From contig JAEWJT010000017.1 of assembly GCA_023386345.1 (NCBI GenBank), forward strand, positions 186,001-250,000: a DNA stretch of 64,000 nucleotides, written 5' to 3'. Origin of the DNA: Bacillota bacterium (GTDB taxonomy: Bacteria; Bacillota; Clostridia; Tissierellales; Sedimentibacteraceae). A model generated the notes under the pieces. That model saw only the letters and a list, made by a program, of their open reading frames with translations. It did not search any database and was not told the origin of the DNA. Of this stretch, positions 1-8,924 are shown one piece after another; the first letter of the stretch is position 1, and every line of letters begins with the position of its first letter. The position numbers and the translations under genes are program-made.

Positions 1-41
1 TAGCTGAAATAATACAAGGGCTTGTAAAAAATGAGAAGTAA
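1..41 (+). CDS. C-terminal tail of a gene cut by the window edge
   Basis: An open frame beginning at base 3 reads AEIIQGLVKNEK and stops at 39-41, immediately before a strong terminator hairpin. Only 12 residues are visible, so the product cannot be identified. The fit of stop codon and terminator is the only reason to call it the end of a real plus-strand gene. Confidence 0.4.
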   Translation, partial: AEIIQGLVKNEK

Positions 42-84
42 AAAACAGCTGTCCTGCAAAATTTAGAGCAAGACAGCTGTTTTT
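41..84. terminator. Bidirectional intrinsic terminator
   Basis: A 13-bp perfect inverted repeat (41-53 with 72-84, core ACAGCTGTC/GACAGCTGT) has an A run on its left and a T run on its right. It can end both the plus-strand gene at 1-41 and the minus-strand gene ending at 85. Confidence 0.85.
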
Positions 85-516
85 TTATTTGTTTTTAGGC
101 TTTATTCGCAATTTTATTAAACTTATAACATCATCTAAAACCTTCTCATCAGCGATCTTAAGCATAAGCCATTTACCGCCAGCTGAAAAAACAACGCTTT
201 GAAAAACTGACTTTACATACGTGCTGCAAGATGGAATTAAAAATTCTGCCTCTGCCATCTCATTGTTGCCAATAACAACAAGTGCAATGAAAAAACCAGA
301 CATAGGATAAAGCGTACATAAGGATTTTCCGCTTTTTTGATACTTTACATTCCAGCCTGCCTGCATAGAACAGCTGCTATAAGACAGCTTAGGCTGTATT
401 TGGTAAAGGCTTTGCAGTTGTTCATTAAATTTTTGCCATAGAGAATTATTTATAAAATCTGATATTTGTTCTGATGTAGGTTGATTATTTTTATTGTACA
501 GCTCATACCACTCCAT
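85..516 (-). CDS. DUF3788 family protein
   Basis: This 143-aa soluble protein resembles the DUF3788 family, which has no established function. Visible features are a tryptophan-rich N-terminus (MEWYELY), a central GWNVKYQKSGKSLCTLYP segment and a lysine-rich tail. The ATG is preceded by AAAGGAG at suitable spacing. It lies 13 bases downstream of the AraC-type regulator gene on the same strand, so the two are probably one operon. DUF3788 genes often accompany AraC regulators with GyrI-like domains, which supports the assignment, but the family call rests on recall and no search was run. Confidence 0.6.
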   Translation of the reverse strand: MEWYELYNKNNQPTSEQISDFINNSLWQKFNEQLQSLYQIQPKLSYSSCSMQAGWNVKYQKSGKSLCTLYPMSGFFIALVVIGNNEMAEAEFLIPSCSTYVKSVFQSVVFSAGGKWLMLKIADEKVLDDVISLIKLRIKPKNK

Positions 517-529
517 ATAAACTCCTTTA

Positions 530-1432
530 TTATTCCTTGATTTTTAACCATATTTCCATGCTCATAGTTTCCGGACTATGAGTTTTATAACGTTCTGCAC
601 AAAAAGGAAAAGTAGATAAGTTATGACTCGGAAGCCAAGTGTTAAACAAATAAGCTTGAGCCTTATAAATTGTATCTGTCACTAAATGCTCAAAATCCTC
701 TGATTCAAACATACAAACAATATAGTTTCCCTCTGGTAATTCCCATAAATCATATCCATCTGCCACATCTTTAGACATAGCCTGCGCTCCTGCAAAATAT
801 CGGTAATATCCTTCCTTTGTACCCATATATGCTACACCTAGTTCATCACCGTTTTCTTTAATATTTGGTATATCAAAAAGCTTGGAATGAAAGTCATCCC
901 ATAATTTTGCTAATCCGTCAACACCTGTTTCGTCTCCGCCTGGAATTTGATTTATAGGTTCTTCTACAGTCATACCAATAAAATATTGTTGCAAGCTTAA
1001 GCTTTCTCGTCTGATTTCAAGTACAATTTCATTCGCAATTAAAGGCATATTTTCATCTATAAGAGTATAGTTTAACAATAATTGCGGTTTGTTAAATTTA
1101 TTAAGAATGACAGGATTGTTTCTATAATCTTCTGGAGTCATGCCATAAGCGGATTTAAATGCTCTTGTAAATGTTTCGTGTGATTTAAAACCAAAGGACA
1201 GAGCAATATCTAAGATACGATTGTTTTTATCATGCAAGGCCTCTGAAGCTCTAGCAGTTCGACGAAGCTTAATGTACTCATTTACGGTCTTTTTTACTAA
1301 ACGATTAAATAGCCTTTGATAATAAAATGGAGAAAGTGAAGCTAACTTGGCCAATTCATTAATTTTAATTTCCTCGGAAATATGCTCCTCGATATATTCA
1401 ACTGTAATTTGTATTTGTTCCCATGCGTGCAT
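530..1432 (-). CDS. AraC family regulator with GyrI-like effector domain
   Basis: This 300-aa cytoplasmic transcription factor has an AraC double helix-turn-helix at its N-terminus (about residues 8-107, including NELAKLASLSPFYYQRLFNR and the second-helix signature ALSFGFKSHETFTRAFKSAYGMTP split over two motifs). Residues about 125-300 look like a GyrI/Rob-type small-molecule binding domain. The start follows AAAGGAGGTG at good spacing. This DNA-binding-first order is the Rob/SoxS-plus-effector arrangement. The ligand cannot be inferred. The DUF3788 gene follows in the same operon and may be a target or partner. Confidence 0.85.
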   Translation of the reverse strand: MHAWEQIQITVEYIEEHISEEIKINELAKLASLSPFYYQRLFNRLVKKTVNEYIKLRRTARASEALHDKNNRILDIALSFGFKSHETFTRAFKSAYGMTPEDYRNNPVILNKFNKPQLLLNYTLIDENMPLIANEIVLEIRRESLSLQQYFIGMTVEEPINQIPGGDETGVDGLAKLWDDFHSKLFDIPNIKENGDELGVAYMGTKEGYYRYFAGAQAMSKDVADGYDLWELPEGNYIVCMFESEDFEHLVTDTIYKAQAYLFNTWLPSHNLSTFPFCAERYKTHSPETMSMEIWLKIKE

Positions 1433-1526
1433 ACAAGCACCTCCTTTTTTATTATCTTAGCATAAAATGAAGTGCCTGTCTTGATGTACAATGCTCTTTT
1501 TATAAGAATAATTTTTTAAGTTCTTT

Positions 1527-2975
1527 CTATAAAATATCCAGCTTTTTAATCTTGTACTGTAATGTCTGCCTTGGTATGTTAAGAAGCTTTGCGGCTTTTG
1601 ATACATTGTTATCTACCTTTTCAAGGGCAGATGATATAATTTCTTTTTCATAGTTTTGCAGCGACACATCAAGAGGATGTATGATGTTTGAATCAATATC
1701 GACATCTCTTTTGCTGTTTTGTATATGCTTAAATTGAAAAGGAAGATGCTCCTCTCTTATCACGTCACCGTCATACAAGCTTATAACACTTTCGATAGTG
1801 TGTTCAAGCTCTCTTACATTGCCGGGCCAATGATAGTCTAAAAATATTTTTAAAACCTCATTTGAAATGCTAGAAAAAAATTTATTGCATTTTTCATTAT
1901 ATTTTTTTATAAAAAATTCTACCAATAGAGGAATATCTTGAACTCTTTCTTTAAGTGAAGGTATCTCAAAGCTTATAACGCTTAATCTGTAGAATAGGTC
2001 GTTTCGAAGTTGTCCTAATTCTAATACCTTGTCTAAAGGAACATTGATAGCTGATATAATTCTAACATCAATGTCTATCGTCGTACTTGCTCCTACACGT
2101 CTTAATCTTCCATCCTGTATAACTCTTAGAAGCTTTGCTTGTAGTTCCAAAGGCATTGAATTTACTTCGTCTAAAAATAATGTGCCACCATCAGCCAACT
2201 CAAATAAGCCTGCTCTGTTCTCAGCTCCTGTAAAACTTCCTTTTACAGTGCCAAACAATATACTTTCCAATAAGTTGTTTGGCAAAGCTGCACAGTTTTG
2301 AGCTATAAAGGCATGATTTTTTCTTTTGCTGGAATTGTGTATGGATTGAACAAGCAGTTCCTTACCTGTTCCCGTAGCTCCTGATATCAAAACAGGAGAG
2401 TCTGACTCAGATGCCCTAAGTCCTAAAGCTTTAATTTTTTGCATTTCTCTACTATGTCCAATTACATCCAAAAAAGTGTAGTGAGCTGAATTCTTATTTT
2501 TTATATCTAAATTACTATTTGATGAAAAGTTGCCTTCTGCCAAAGATTGAGAGGAGGACTTGTTTTGATTTACATATAATTCACTTTGCAGTTTAACTAT
2601 TTTTTCTGATAACTCCTTAACAGCAGTGATGTTTTTAGATATTTCAACAGCAGCTACCACTTTGTTGTTATACATTATAGGAAGAGAAGTATTTACAGTT
2701 GAAATTTTATCACCCTTATAATTAGTGAAATTTTGCTCAACATCATACATTGGCTTAAAGGTTCTGATAACTTGCAAAAGTGTGCTTGTCTCAAAGCTAA
2801 GAGATGGATAAACCTCAAGAATATGCCTTCCAATAGCCTTATCTACATCAATTTCATCAAGCTTTTTTGCTGCATGATTGTAGTACACAATTTTACCAGA
2901 AGCATCAATTATGTGTATACCATCGTCAATATATTCTATTGCTTTAATAAGTGCATCAAAAAATTTTCTTTCCAT
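1527..2975 (-). CDS. Sigma-54-dependent activator (PAS, AAA+, Fis HTH)
   Basis: This 482-aa enhancer-binding protein has an N-terminal PAS sensor (about 9-115), an AAA+ sigma-54 interaction domain (about 168-395) and a Fis-type helix-turn-helix (about 440-482, ending SKAAKLLNIPRQTLQYKIKK). The Walker A GATGTGKE is at 199-206. The sigma-54 contact loop reads GSFTGA at 246-251, with Ser for the usual Ala. Walker B is LFLDEV. Family members bind upstream sites and hydrolyse ATP to open sigma-54 promoters. The gene lies next to the lysine operon, which has a consensus -24/-12 promoter, so it is very likely that operon's activator. The PAS ligand is unknown; lysine or a pathway intermediate is a reasonable guess. 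Confidence 0.9.
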   Translation of the reverse strand: MERKFFDALIKAIEYIDDGIHIIDASGKIVYYNHAAKKLDEIDVDKAIGRHILEVYPSLSFETSTLLQVIRTFKPMYDVEQNFTNYKGDKISTVNTSLPIMYNNKVVAAVEISKNITAVKELSEKIVKLQSELYVNQNKSSSQSLAEGNFSSNSNLDIKNKNSAHYTFLDVIGHSREMQKIKALGLRASESDSPVLISGATGTGKELLVQSIHNSSKRKNHAFIAQNCAALPNNLLESILFGTVKGSFTGAENRAGLFELADGGTLFLDEVNSMPLELQAKLLRVIQDGRLRRVGASTTIDIDVRIISAINVPLDKVLELGQLRNDLFYRLSVISFEIPSLKERVQDIPLLVEFFIKKYNEKCNKFFSSISNEVLKIFLDYHWPGNVRELEHTIESVISLYDGDVIREEHLPFQFKHIQNSKRDVDIDSNIIHPLDVSLQNYEKEIISSALEKVDNNVSKAAKLLNIPRQTLQYKIKKLDIL

Positions 2976-3089
2976 AATGTACCTCAGTAATATTGCTAAT
3001 TTTAAGTTTAATTTTTAGGATAATTTAACATTATATTCATATTGTTTATTAGTATATTTAAAAATTTTAAACTGTTTAAATTGTTTAAG

Positions 3090-3126
3090 TGCCAAAAAAT
3101 AGGCAGTATATGCCGAAAATTAGGCG
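3090..3126. promoter_or_regulatory. Two candidate activator-binding sites (UAS)
   Basis: Two 16-base near-palindromes, TGCCAAAAAATAGGCA (3090-3105) and TGCCGAAAATTAGGCG (3111-3126), start 21 bases apart, about two helical turns. A third copy lies at 3715-3730 beside the sigma-54 promoter. The TGCC-N8-GGC(A/G) symmetry fits a Fis-type dimer. The sites lie upstream of the activator gene and could serve autoregulation, the kdd promoter by looping, or both. Confidence 0.65.
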
Positions 3127-3205
3127 TGAATATTCGTGTATAAAACGTTTTTTTCATATCTAAATAATGATAGTATAAAATCAAGGTTAATTTTCCAACA
3201 AAACT

Positions 3206-3619
3206 CTATTCATGTAAATTAATACTCAATTTATTGATGTAAGATTGACTATCTCCAATCGTAATTACATACTTTAAATTTATATACCCTGTATTGTTTT
3301 CGTTTATGCTATAATCATAGCTTTTAGTAGATATAACCATTTTAAAATTTCCGTAAGCTGTGCTGTAAATAGTATTATACTTTTTGCCAAGCTCAAACTC
3401 TAATGTTGATGAGATAATTCCAAGTTTAGTCATTATTAGCTTTTTATCTGTTAATCTAATTCTTGTAATAATATCTTCATCAGGATTTTCAGCATCCTCT
3501 TTATAGTCAATAATTAACATATCATCTTCTTTTTTTACCGTCGCTTCTGTTATAAGAAGTATTTCGTCAAGCTTATTTTCATCATAATCAAGCTGTTCTG
3601 TCAATATTTTTATCTTCAT
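3206..3619 (-). CDS. DUF1934 family beta-barrel protein
   Basis: This 137-aa protein resembles DUF1934 (YwiB-like), a small calycin-type fold of unknown function. It starts KIKILTEQLD and carries the late GNFKMVISTKSYDYSINENN and GYINLKYVI strand segments. It has no signal peptide or membrane segment. The ATG follows AAGGATGTG. It is transcribed on its own, facing away from kdd, and separates the two groups of activator sites. No link to lysine metabolism is visible. Confidence 0.6.
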   Translation of the reverse strand: MKIKILTEQLDYDENKLDEILLITEATVKKEDDMLIIDYKEDAENPDEDIITRIRLTDKKLIMTKLGIISSTLEFELGKKYNTIYSTAYGNFKMVISTKSYDYSINENNTGYINLKYVITIGDSQSYINKLSINLHE

Positions 3620-3714
3620 CTTATCACATCCTTAAAGAATACTATTTCATTGCATATATCTAACGATATTATATCATACTATATACGGAAGTAACAAGAT
3701 ATATTTTAATAATA

Positions 3715-3730
3715 TGCCGAAAATTAGGCA
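3715..3730. promoter_or_regulatory. Candidate activator-binding site near the kdd promoter
   Basis: TGCCGAAAATTAGGCA is the third copy of the 16-base palindrome also seen at 3090-3126. It lies about 55 bases upstream of the -24 element, which is close for an enhancer but within the range seen for sigma-54 systems. Confidence 0.65.
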
Positions 3731-3783
3731 CATGGTTATTCATACTTTGCTTGAAATTACAAATTATTATTAAAATTTATGTA

Positions 3784-3800
3784 TGGCATGAATATTGCAT
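3784..3800 (+). promoter_or_regulatory. Sigma-54 (-24/-12) promoter of the lysine operon
   Basis: TGGCATGAATATTGCAT matches the sigma-54 consensus TGGCAYR-N4-TTGCW. The invariant GG (3785-3786) and GC (3797-3798) have exactly ten bases between them. The predicted start near 3810 leaves a short leader before kdd at 3857. An RpoN activator gene is encoded nearby at 1527-2975. Confidence 0.9.
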
Positions 3801-3856
3801 TATCATCTAACGTAATGATAAAAATAAATTTATTAAAATTTGGAGGATAAAATAAG

Positions 3857-4900
3857 ATGAAAAAAGGAAACCCATTTGGAACTCACAGAGTAATTGAACC
3901 AACAGGAGTTCTGCCACAACCAGCACTTAAAATTGATAACACTATGGAGATTTACGACAACGAGATACTTATTGATGTACAAACATTAAACGTTGACTCT
4001 GCAAGCTTTACACAAATTAATGACCAAGCTAATGGTGATGTAGAAGAAATCAAAAAAATAATGAAGGGCATCGTAGCAGAAAGAGGAAAGCATCAAAACC
4101 CTGTAACTGGCTCAGGCGGAATGTTAATTGGAACAGTTAGAGAAATAGGTACTGCATTAAATGGAAAAACAGATTTAAAAGTTGGAGATAAAATAGCTAC
4201 ACTTGTATCATTATCATTAACTCCATTAGTAATTGAAGAAATACTTGATATCAGAAAAGAAATCGACCAAGTTGACATCAAAGGTCAAGCAATATTATTT
4301 GAAAGCGGTATTTACGCTAAAATACCTTCAGATTTGCCAGAAAACTTAGCATTGTCTGTGCTTGACGTTGCAGGAGCTCCTGCTCAAACTGCAAAACTTG
4401 TAAAACCAGGAGATACAGTATTAGTACTTGGCGGAGCAGGAAAATCAGGAATGCTTTGCTTATACGAAGCAAAGAAGAGAGCTGGAATAACTGGAAAGGT
4501 TATATGCCATGCACGTAGTGAAAAATCATTAGAAAATGTAAAAGCTCTTGGTTTAGCAGATGCTTATATTATAGGAGATGCAACAAATGCTGTTGAAGTT
4601 TATGAGAATGTTATGAAAGTTACAAACGGACAACTTTGTGACTTAGTAATCAGCTGTGTAAGCAGAGATAACTGTGAGATGGGTTGTATCTTATCATGTA
4701 AAGACAATGGAACAGTTTACTTCTTTAGTATGGCTACAAGCTTTACAAAAGCAGCTTTAGGAGCAGAAGGCGTTGGTAAGGATATTAACATGATAGTAGG
4801 AAATGGATATACTAAGAATCATGCTGAAATATCATTACAAATTATGAGAGAGTCACAAGCACTTAGAGAATTGTTTACAAAATTGTATGCTGGAAACTAA
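3857..4900 (+). CDS. kdd: L-erythro-3,5-diaminohexanoate dehydrogenase
   Basis: This 347-aa cytoplasmic enzyme oxidises and deaminates 3,5-diaminohexanoate to 3-keto-5-aminohexanoate with NAD(P), the step after the two aminomutases in lysine fermentation. The start MKKGNPFGTHRVIEPTGVLPQ is characteristic of the family, and a Rossmann glycine motif (VLVLGGAGKSGM) lies near residue 190. GGAGG precedes the ATG. It is the first gene after the sigma-54 promoter and opens the kam operon. The next enzymes, kce (cleavage enzyme) and kal (ammonia lyase), are not in the window. Confidence 0.93.
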   Translation: MKKGNPFGTHRVIEPTGVLPQPALKIDNTMEIYDNEILIDVQTLNVDSASFTQINDQANGDVEEIKKIMKGIVAERGKHQNPVTGSGGMLIGTVREIGTALNGKTDLKVGDKIATLVSLSLTPLVIEEILDIRKEIDQVDIKGQAILFESGIYAKIPSDLPENLALSVLDVAGAPAQTAKLVKPGDTVLVLGGAGKSGMLCLYEAKKRAGITGKVICHARSEKSLENVKALGLADAYIIGDATNAVEVYENVMKVTNGQLCDLVISCVSRDNCEMGCILSCKDNGTVYFFSMATSFTKAALGAEGVGKDINMIVGNGYTKNHAEISLQIMRESQALRELFTKLYAGN

Positions 4901-4957
4901 AAAAATTATAAATAGAAATTAAATTAGCTGAAGCTATAAAAGAAAGGAAGGTATAAA

Positions 4958-6211
4958 ATGGCATATTATAACGATATACCACTTTGGAAAGACATAAAGC
5001 CTGAGCAGTGGGATGATTGGCATTGGCAGGTTAGAAATAGAATTGATTCAGTAGAAAAATTAAAGCAAATAATTAACATGACAGAGCAAGAAGAAAAAGA
5101 TATGGAGGCAGTTCTATCTAAATTCAGACTTGGCATAACACCTTACTATGCAGCACAGATGGATAAAAATGATCATAGATGCCCTGTAAGAATGCAGGCT
5201 GTACCAACAATTTCAGAAACTCACATAGGTGAAGCTGATATGGAAGACCCATTGCATGAAGATGGAGACTCTCCGGCGCCTGGACTAACACACAGATATC
5301 CGGACAGAGTTTTAATGCTTATAACAGACCAATGTTCTATGTATTGCAGACATTGTACAAGAAGAAGGTTTGCTGGTCAACAAGACCACGAAGTTCCTCT
5401 AAAAAATATTGACAAATGTATAGAGTATGTAAGAAATCATCCGGAAGTTAGAGACGTTCTATTATCTGGAGGAGATTGCCTGTTAGTATCAGACAACATT
5501 CTCGAATATATTATTAAGAATTTAAGGGAAATACCACATGTTGAAATTATCAGACTTGGTTCGAGAACACCGGTAGTTTGTCCTCAAAGAATTACTGATG
5601 ATTTAGTAAACATGCTTAAAAAATATCACCCTATATGGTTAAATACGCATTTTAATCATCCAAAAGAGTTTACACCTGAAGCAAAAGAAGCTATAAGAAA
5701 ACTTGCTGATGCTGGTATTCCTTTAGGAAATCAAAGCGTTTTATTAAGAGGAGTAAATGATTGTCCTCATATAATGATGAATTTAATGCACGAGCTTGTT
5801 AAAATAAGAATTCGTCCATATTATATTTATCAATGTGATTTATCTCTTGGTATAGAGCATTTCAGAACACCTGTAAGCAAGGGGATAGAAATAATTGAAT
5901 CATTAAGAGGTCATACTTCTGGCTACGCTGTACCAACATTTGTTGTTGATGCACCTGGTGGTGGTGGAAAGACTCCTGTTATGCCTAACTATGTGATTTC
6001 TCAGTCACCAGACAAGGTTATACTTAGAAACTTTGAAGGTGTTATAACTACCTATACAGAGCCTACAAATCTTCCACCGATAGAATGTACTTGTGATGTA
6101 TGTCAAGGAAAGAAAAAGGCTCATAAAGTTGGAGTTGCAGGATTGTTGGCAGGAGAGAGATTGTCACTCGAACCAATAGGCTTAGAAAGAAAGCAAAGAA
6201 CAGAACATTAA
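4958..6211 (+). CDS. kamA: Lysine 2,3-aminomutase
   Basis: This 417-aa radical-SAM, PLP enzyme converts L-lysine to L-beta-lysine, the first step of the pathway. The cluster motif CSMYCRHC supplies Cys126, Cys130 and Cys133 for the [4Fe-4S] cluster. The PLP lysine is Lys338 in DAPGGGGKTPV, and the C-terminal CTCDVC holds the zinc cysteines. Length equals that of the clostridial enzyme. AAAGGAAGG precedes the ATG. It lies 57 bases after kdd and 18 bases before kamB, consistent with one transcript. Confidence 0.97.
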   Translation: MAYYNDIPLWKDIKPEQWDDWHWQVRNRIDSVEKLKQIINMTEQEEKDMEAVLSKFRLGITPYYAAQMDKNDHRCPVRMQAVPTISETHIGEADMEDPLHEDGDSPAPGLTHRYPDRVLMLITDQCSMYCRHCTRRRFAGQQDHEVPLKNIDKCIEYVRNHPEVRDVLLSGGDCLLVSDNILEYIIKNLREIPHVEIIRLGSRTPVVCPQRITDDLVNMLKKYHPIWLNTHFNHPKEFTPEAKEAIRKLADAGIPLGNQSVLLRGVNDCPHIMMNLMHELVKIRIRPYYIYQCDLSLGIEHFRTPVSKGIEIIESLRGHTSGYAVPTFVVDAPGGGGKTPVMPNYVISQSPDKVILRNFEGVITTYTEPTNLPPIECTCDVCQGKKKAHKVGVAGLLAGERLSLEPIGLERKQRTEH

Positions 6212-6229
6212 AATTAAAGGGCTAAAACT

Positions 6230-7246
6230 ATGAGTATAATTAAGCAAATGCAGAAAAATTATAAAACAATTTCAATTATCGGTCTTGCAAAAAATGCAGG
6301 AAAAACCGTTGCGCTTAATTATCTCATAGATAATGCCTATGTTGAAAATATAACCATTGGTATAACTTCAACTGGCAGAGATGGAGAAAATAGTGATTTA
6401 GTAACTAATACTGAGAAACCTACTATTTTTGTAACAGAAGGTGTTTTAGTTGCAACAGCAAAGCAGGCACTTTTAATGTCAGATGCAAAGCTAGAAATTC
6501 TTGAAACAACAGATTTCAAAACAGCTATGGGTGGGGTTATACTGGCAAGAGTAAAGCATAGCGGCAATATCCAAATTGCAGGACCAGTAAACGCAGCAGA
6601 TATAAAAATAGTTTCTGATATGCTTCATGACTTTGGTGCTGAAATAGTATTTGTTGATGGTGCTATTGACCGTAAGGCTTCGTCTTCACCACTTATAACA
6701 GATGCTTGTGTAATTGCTACAGGGGCAGTACTTAGCAGAGATATGAAAAAGGTTATAGAAAAAACTGCCTACACAGTAGAGTGTTACCAGTTAAGTCAAG
6801 TTAAAGATAATATTAGAGAAAAACTTAAAAGAGGCTGTTCTACCTGCATAATTGACAATACAGGAGAGATAGCCTGTTTGTATGAGGAGACAGGTATAAG
6901 CGCAGGCAAGATTTTGTCAGAAAATATAGACACAAAAACACAGTATGTATATGTTAAAGGTGCTATAACATCAATGCTTTTAAACGAGCTTAGCAAAAAT
7001 AACTATGCTAAGGATTTTATACTTGTCATAGATGATGCAACAAAAATTTTTGTGGATTTGCGAGACTGGAATGATGCAAAAAAAAGAGGACTTAAAATAG
7101 AAGTGCTAGATTCAATAAAAATACTTGCGATAACTCTAAATCCTGTATCTCCAGAGGGCTATTATTTTGATAGTGCACAGTTTCTTGAAAAAATGCAGTA
7201 TTATATAAAGGATATTGACATAATAGATGTAATTGCTGGCGTTTAA
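6230..7246 (+). CDS. kamB: Lysine 5,6-aminomutase reactivase subunit KamB
   Basis: This 338-aa protein has an N-terminal P-loop-like motif (GLAKNAGKT, about residues 18-26) and no membrane segments. KamB is known from lysine-fermentation operons, where with KamC it forms the factor that reactivates B12-dependent lysine 5,6-aminomutase by exchanging damaged cobalamin. The call rests on this sequence type and its invariable position between kamA and kamC. kamC follows after about 50 bases. Confidence 0.85.
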   Translation: MSIIKQMQKNYKTISIIGLAKNAGKTVALNYLIDNAYVENITIGITSTGRDGENSDLVTNTEKPTIFVTEGVLVATAKQALLMSDAKLEILETTDFKTAMGGVILARVKHSGNIQIAGPVNAADIKIVSDMLHDFGAEIVFVDGAIDRKASSSPLITDACVIATGAVLSRDMKKVIEKTAYTVECYQLSQVKDNIREKLKRGCSTCIIDNTGEIACLYEETGISAGKILSENIDTKTQYVYVKGAITSMLLNELSKNNYAKDFILVIDDATKIFVDLRDWNDAKKRGLKIEVLDSIKILAITLNPVSPEGYYFDSAQFLEKMQYYIKDIDIIDVIAGV

Positions 7247-7297
7247 GGTGAAGACTATTAGTATTGTATGGTGTTAGAATTATCAAGGAAAGGAAAG

Positions 7298-8902
7298 ATG
7301 TTTCAAATGTTAAAAGAATTCATAACGCAGAATTGTAAAAAAAATATAAACTTCGATTTTATACTTGATGAAATCAAACCTATAACTAAGTATGGAATAA
7401 ATTGCAAAAAAAGTGCAAAGCCCTTTATATACGGACAAGAGAAAGAACTCGAAATTGAATTTGATAAGCTTGAAGCCTTTTTAAACTCAGATAAGAGAAG
7501 AGAGCTTATAGACACACTCAAGCAAATCAGATATGTTGGAGAAACATTGCAAAGAGCAAAAAGCGGTGTTGTATTGGATGAGGTTGAGCTTTTTGAAGTT
7601 AAGAAGCTTTTAATTTATATTGAAAAATTAGAAAAGAGCTTAAAAAGCACTCCTATAACTAAATATAAGGACTTGAATATTCAAGCCTTGTCAAAGCTTT
7701 ATAAATTACTAGACCCTGCTAATCAAAAGATGATGACCTTTTATTTATATGCTGAATATTCAGATGAGCTAAAAAAAATAAGAGAAGAACTCAAGTCAGT
7801 TGAAGTAAAAATTAGTAAAATAAAAAAAGACTTAATTAATAAAATCGAGCAAAAATATGAAATAAAATTAAATACAAGAGAAGAAGTAACTATTAACAAA
7901 AATCTTGAAAGCAAGATAAATGAATTAAGCCAAGAAGAACACCTAAGAATATCCGGAGAAAACTATCTAAGCCTTATTTATAAATTAAAAAATAATCATG
8001 ATTTAGATGAGCTTGAAAGTGAGCTTGAAAGATTAAAATTAAGAGAAAATGAAGAAGAAAATAAAATAAGAAAATTTTTGACAGAGCAAATAGCAAAATC
8101 CTATGATGAAATCACAGAAAATACCGATAAAATCGGTAGGATTGATTATCTTATAGCAAAGGCGAATTTTGCTCAAAAGTCAGGCTCTATTAGACCACAA
8201 ATAACATCAGAATTAATTATTGATATAAAAAATGGCAGAAACTTAAAGCTTGAAGATACCTTAAAGCAAAAAAAGAAAAAATATACTTCTATATCAGTAA
8301 ATTTAAACAAAAAGATAATTTGTGTCACTGGTGCTAATATGGGAGGAAAAACAGTAAGCCTAAGAATGATAGGGCAAATTGTTGCGACTGCTGCTTATGG
8401 TATGTTTGTACCTTGTGAAAGTGCTAAGATATGTTTATTTGAGCATATACACATATCAGTTGGAGATGAACAATCAATTGAAAAGGGTTTAAGCACATTT
8501 GGAGCCGAAATTGTGAATTTAAAAGAAGCCTTAGAAAATGCAAACAAAAGAAGTTTAATACTAATTGATGAGCTTGCAGGGGGTACAAATCCGAAAGAAG
8601 GCTTTGCTATAACAAAGGCAGTTGTCGAGTATTTAAAAAACAGCAATTCCATGTCGATATTGACAACCCATTATGACAATATAGCACAGGATAAGGATAT
8701 ACAAAATTTTCAAGTCAGAGGGCTTAATCTGCCAGATGAGTTTACGAGTTTTTCATCCATAGAAGAAATCTCAAAGTTTATGGATTATAGCTTGATAGAG
8801 GTAAAAGACCAAAATTTTGTGCCAAAAGATGCAATAAGCATTGCAAAAATGGCAGGTATACCAAAGGAAATCATAGAAAAAGCAACAAAGTTAATAATAT
8901 AA
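7298..8902 (+). CDS. kamC: Lysine 5,6-aminomutase reactivase ATPase KamC (MutS-like)
   Basis: This roughly 534-aa ATPase has a MutS-type C-terminal domain: Walker A GANMGGKT at about residue 345, Walker B LILIDELAGGTNP, and a TTHYDN switch. The N-terminal half is rich in charged, coiled-coil-like helix (about 140-270). It acts with KamB on lysine 5,6-aminomutase. An upstream ATG at 7268 is in frame but has no Shine-Dalgarno. The ATG at 7298 follows AAGGAAAGGA, so I chose it; 7307 is also possible. It is not a DNA mismatch-repair MutS, since the mismatch-binding domain is absent. Confidence 0.88.
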   Translation: MFQMLKEFITQNCKKNINFDFILDEIKPITKYGINCKKSAKPFIYGQEKELEIEFDKLEAFLNSDKRRELIDTLKQIRYVGETLQRAKSGVVLDEVELFEVKKLLIYIEKLEKSLKSTPITKYKDLNIQALSKLYKLLDPANQKMMTFYLYAEYSDELKKIREELKSVEVKISKIKKDLINKIEQKYEIKLNTREEVTINKNLESKINELSQEEHLRISGENYLSLIYKLKNNHDLDELESELERLKLRENEEENKIRKFLTEQIAKSYDEITENTDKIGRIDYLIAKANFAQKSGSIRPQITSELIIDIKNGRNLKLEDTLKQKKKKYTSISVNLNKKIICVTGANMGGKTVSLRMIGQIVATAAYGMFVPCESAKICLFEHIHISVGDEQSIEKGLSTFGAEIVNLKEALENANKRSLILIDELAGGTNPKEGFAITKAVVEYLKNSNSMSILTTHYDNIAQDKDIQNFQVRGLNLPDEFTSFSSIEEISKFMDYSLIEVKDQNFVPKDAISIAKMAGIPKEIIEKATKLII

Positions 8903-8924
8903 AATTAATAGGGAGGAAACACAG

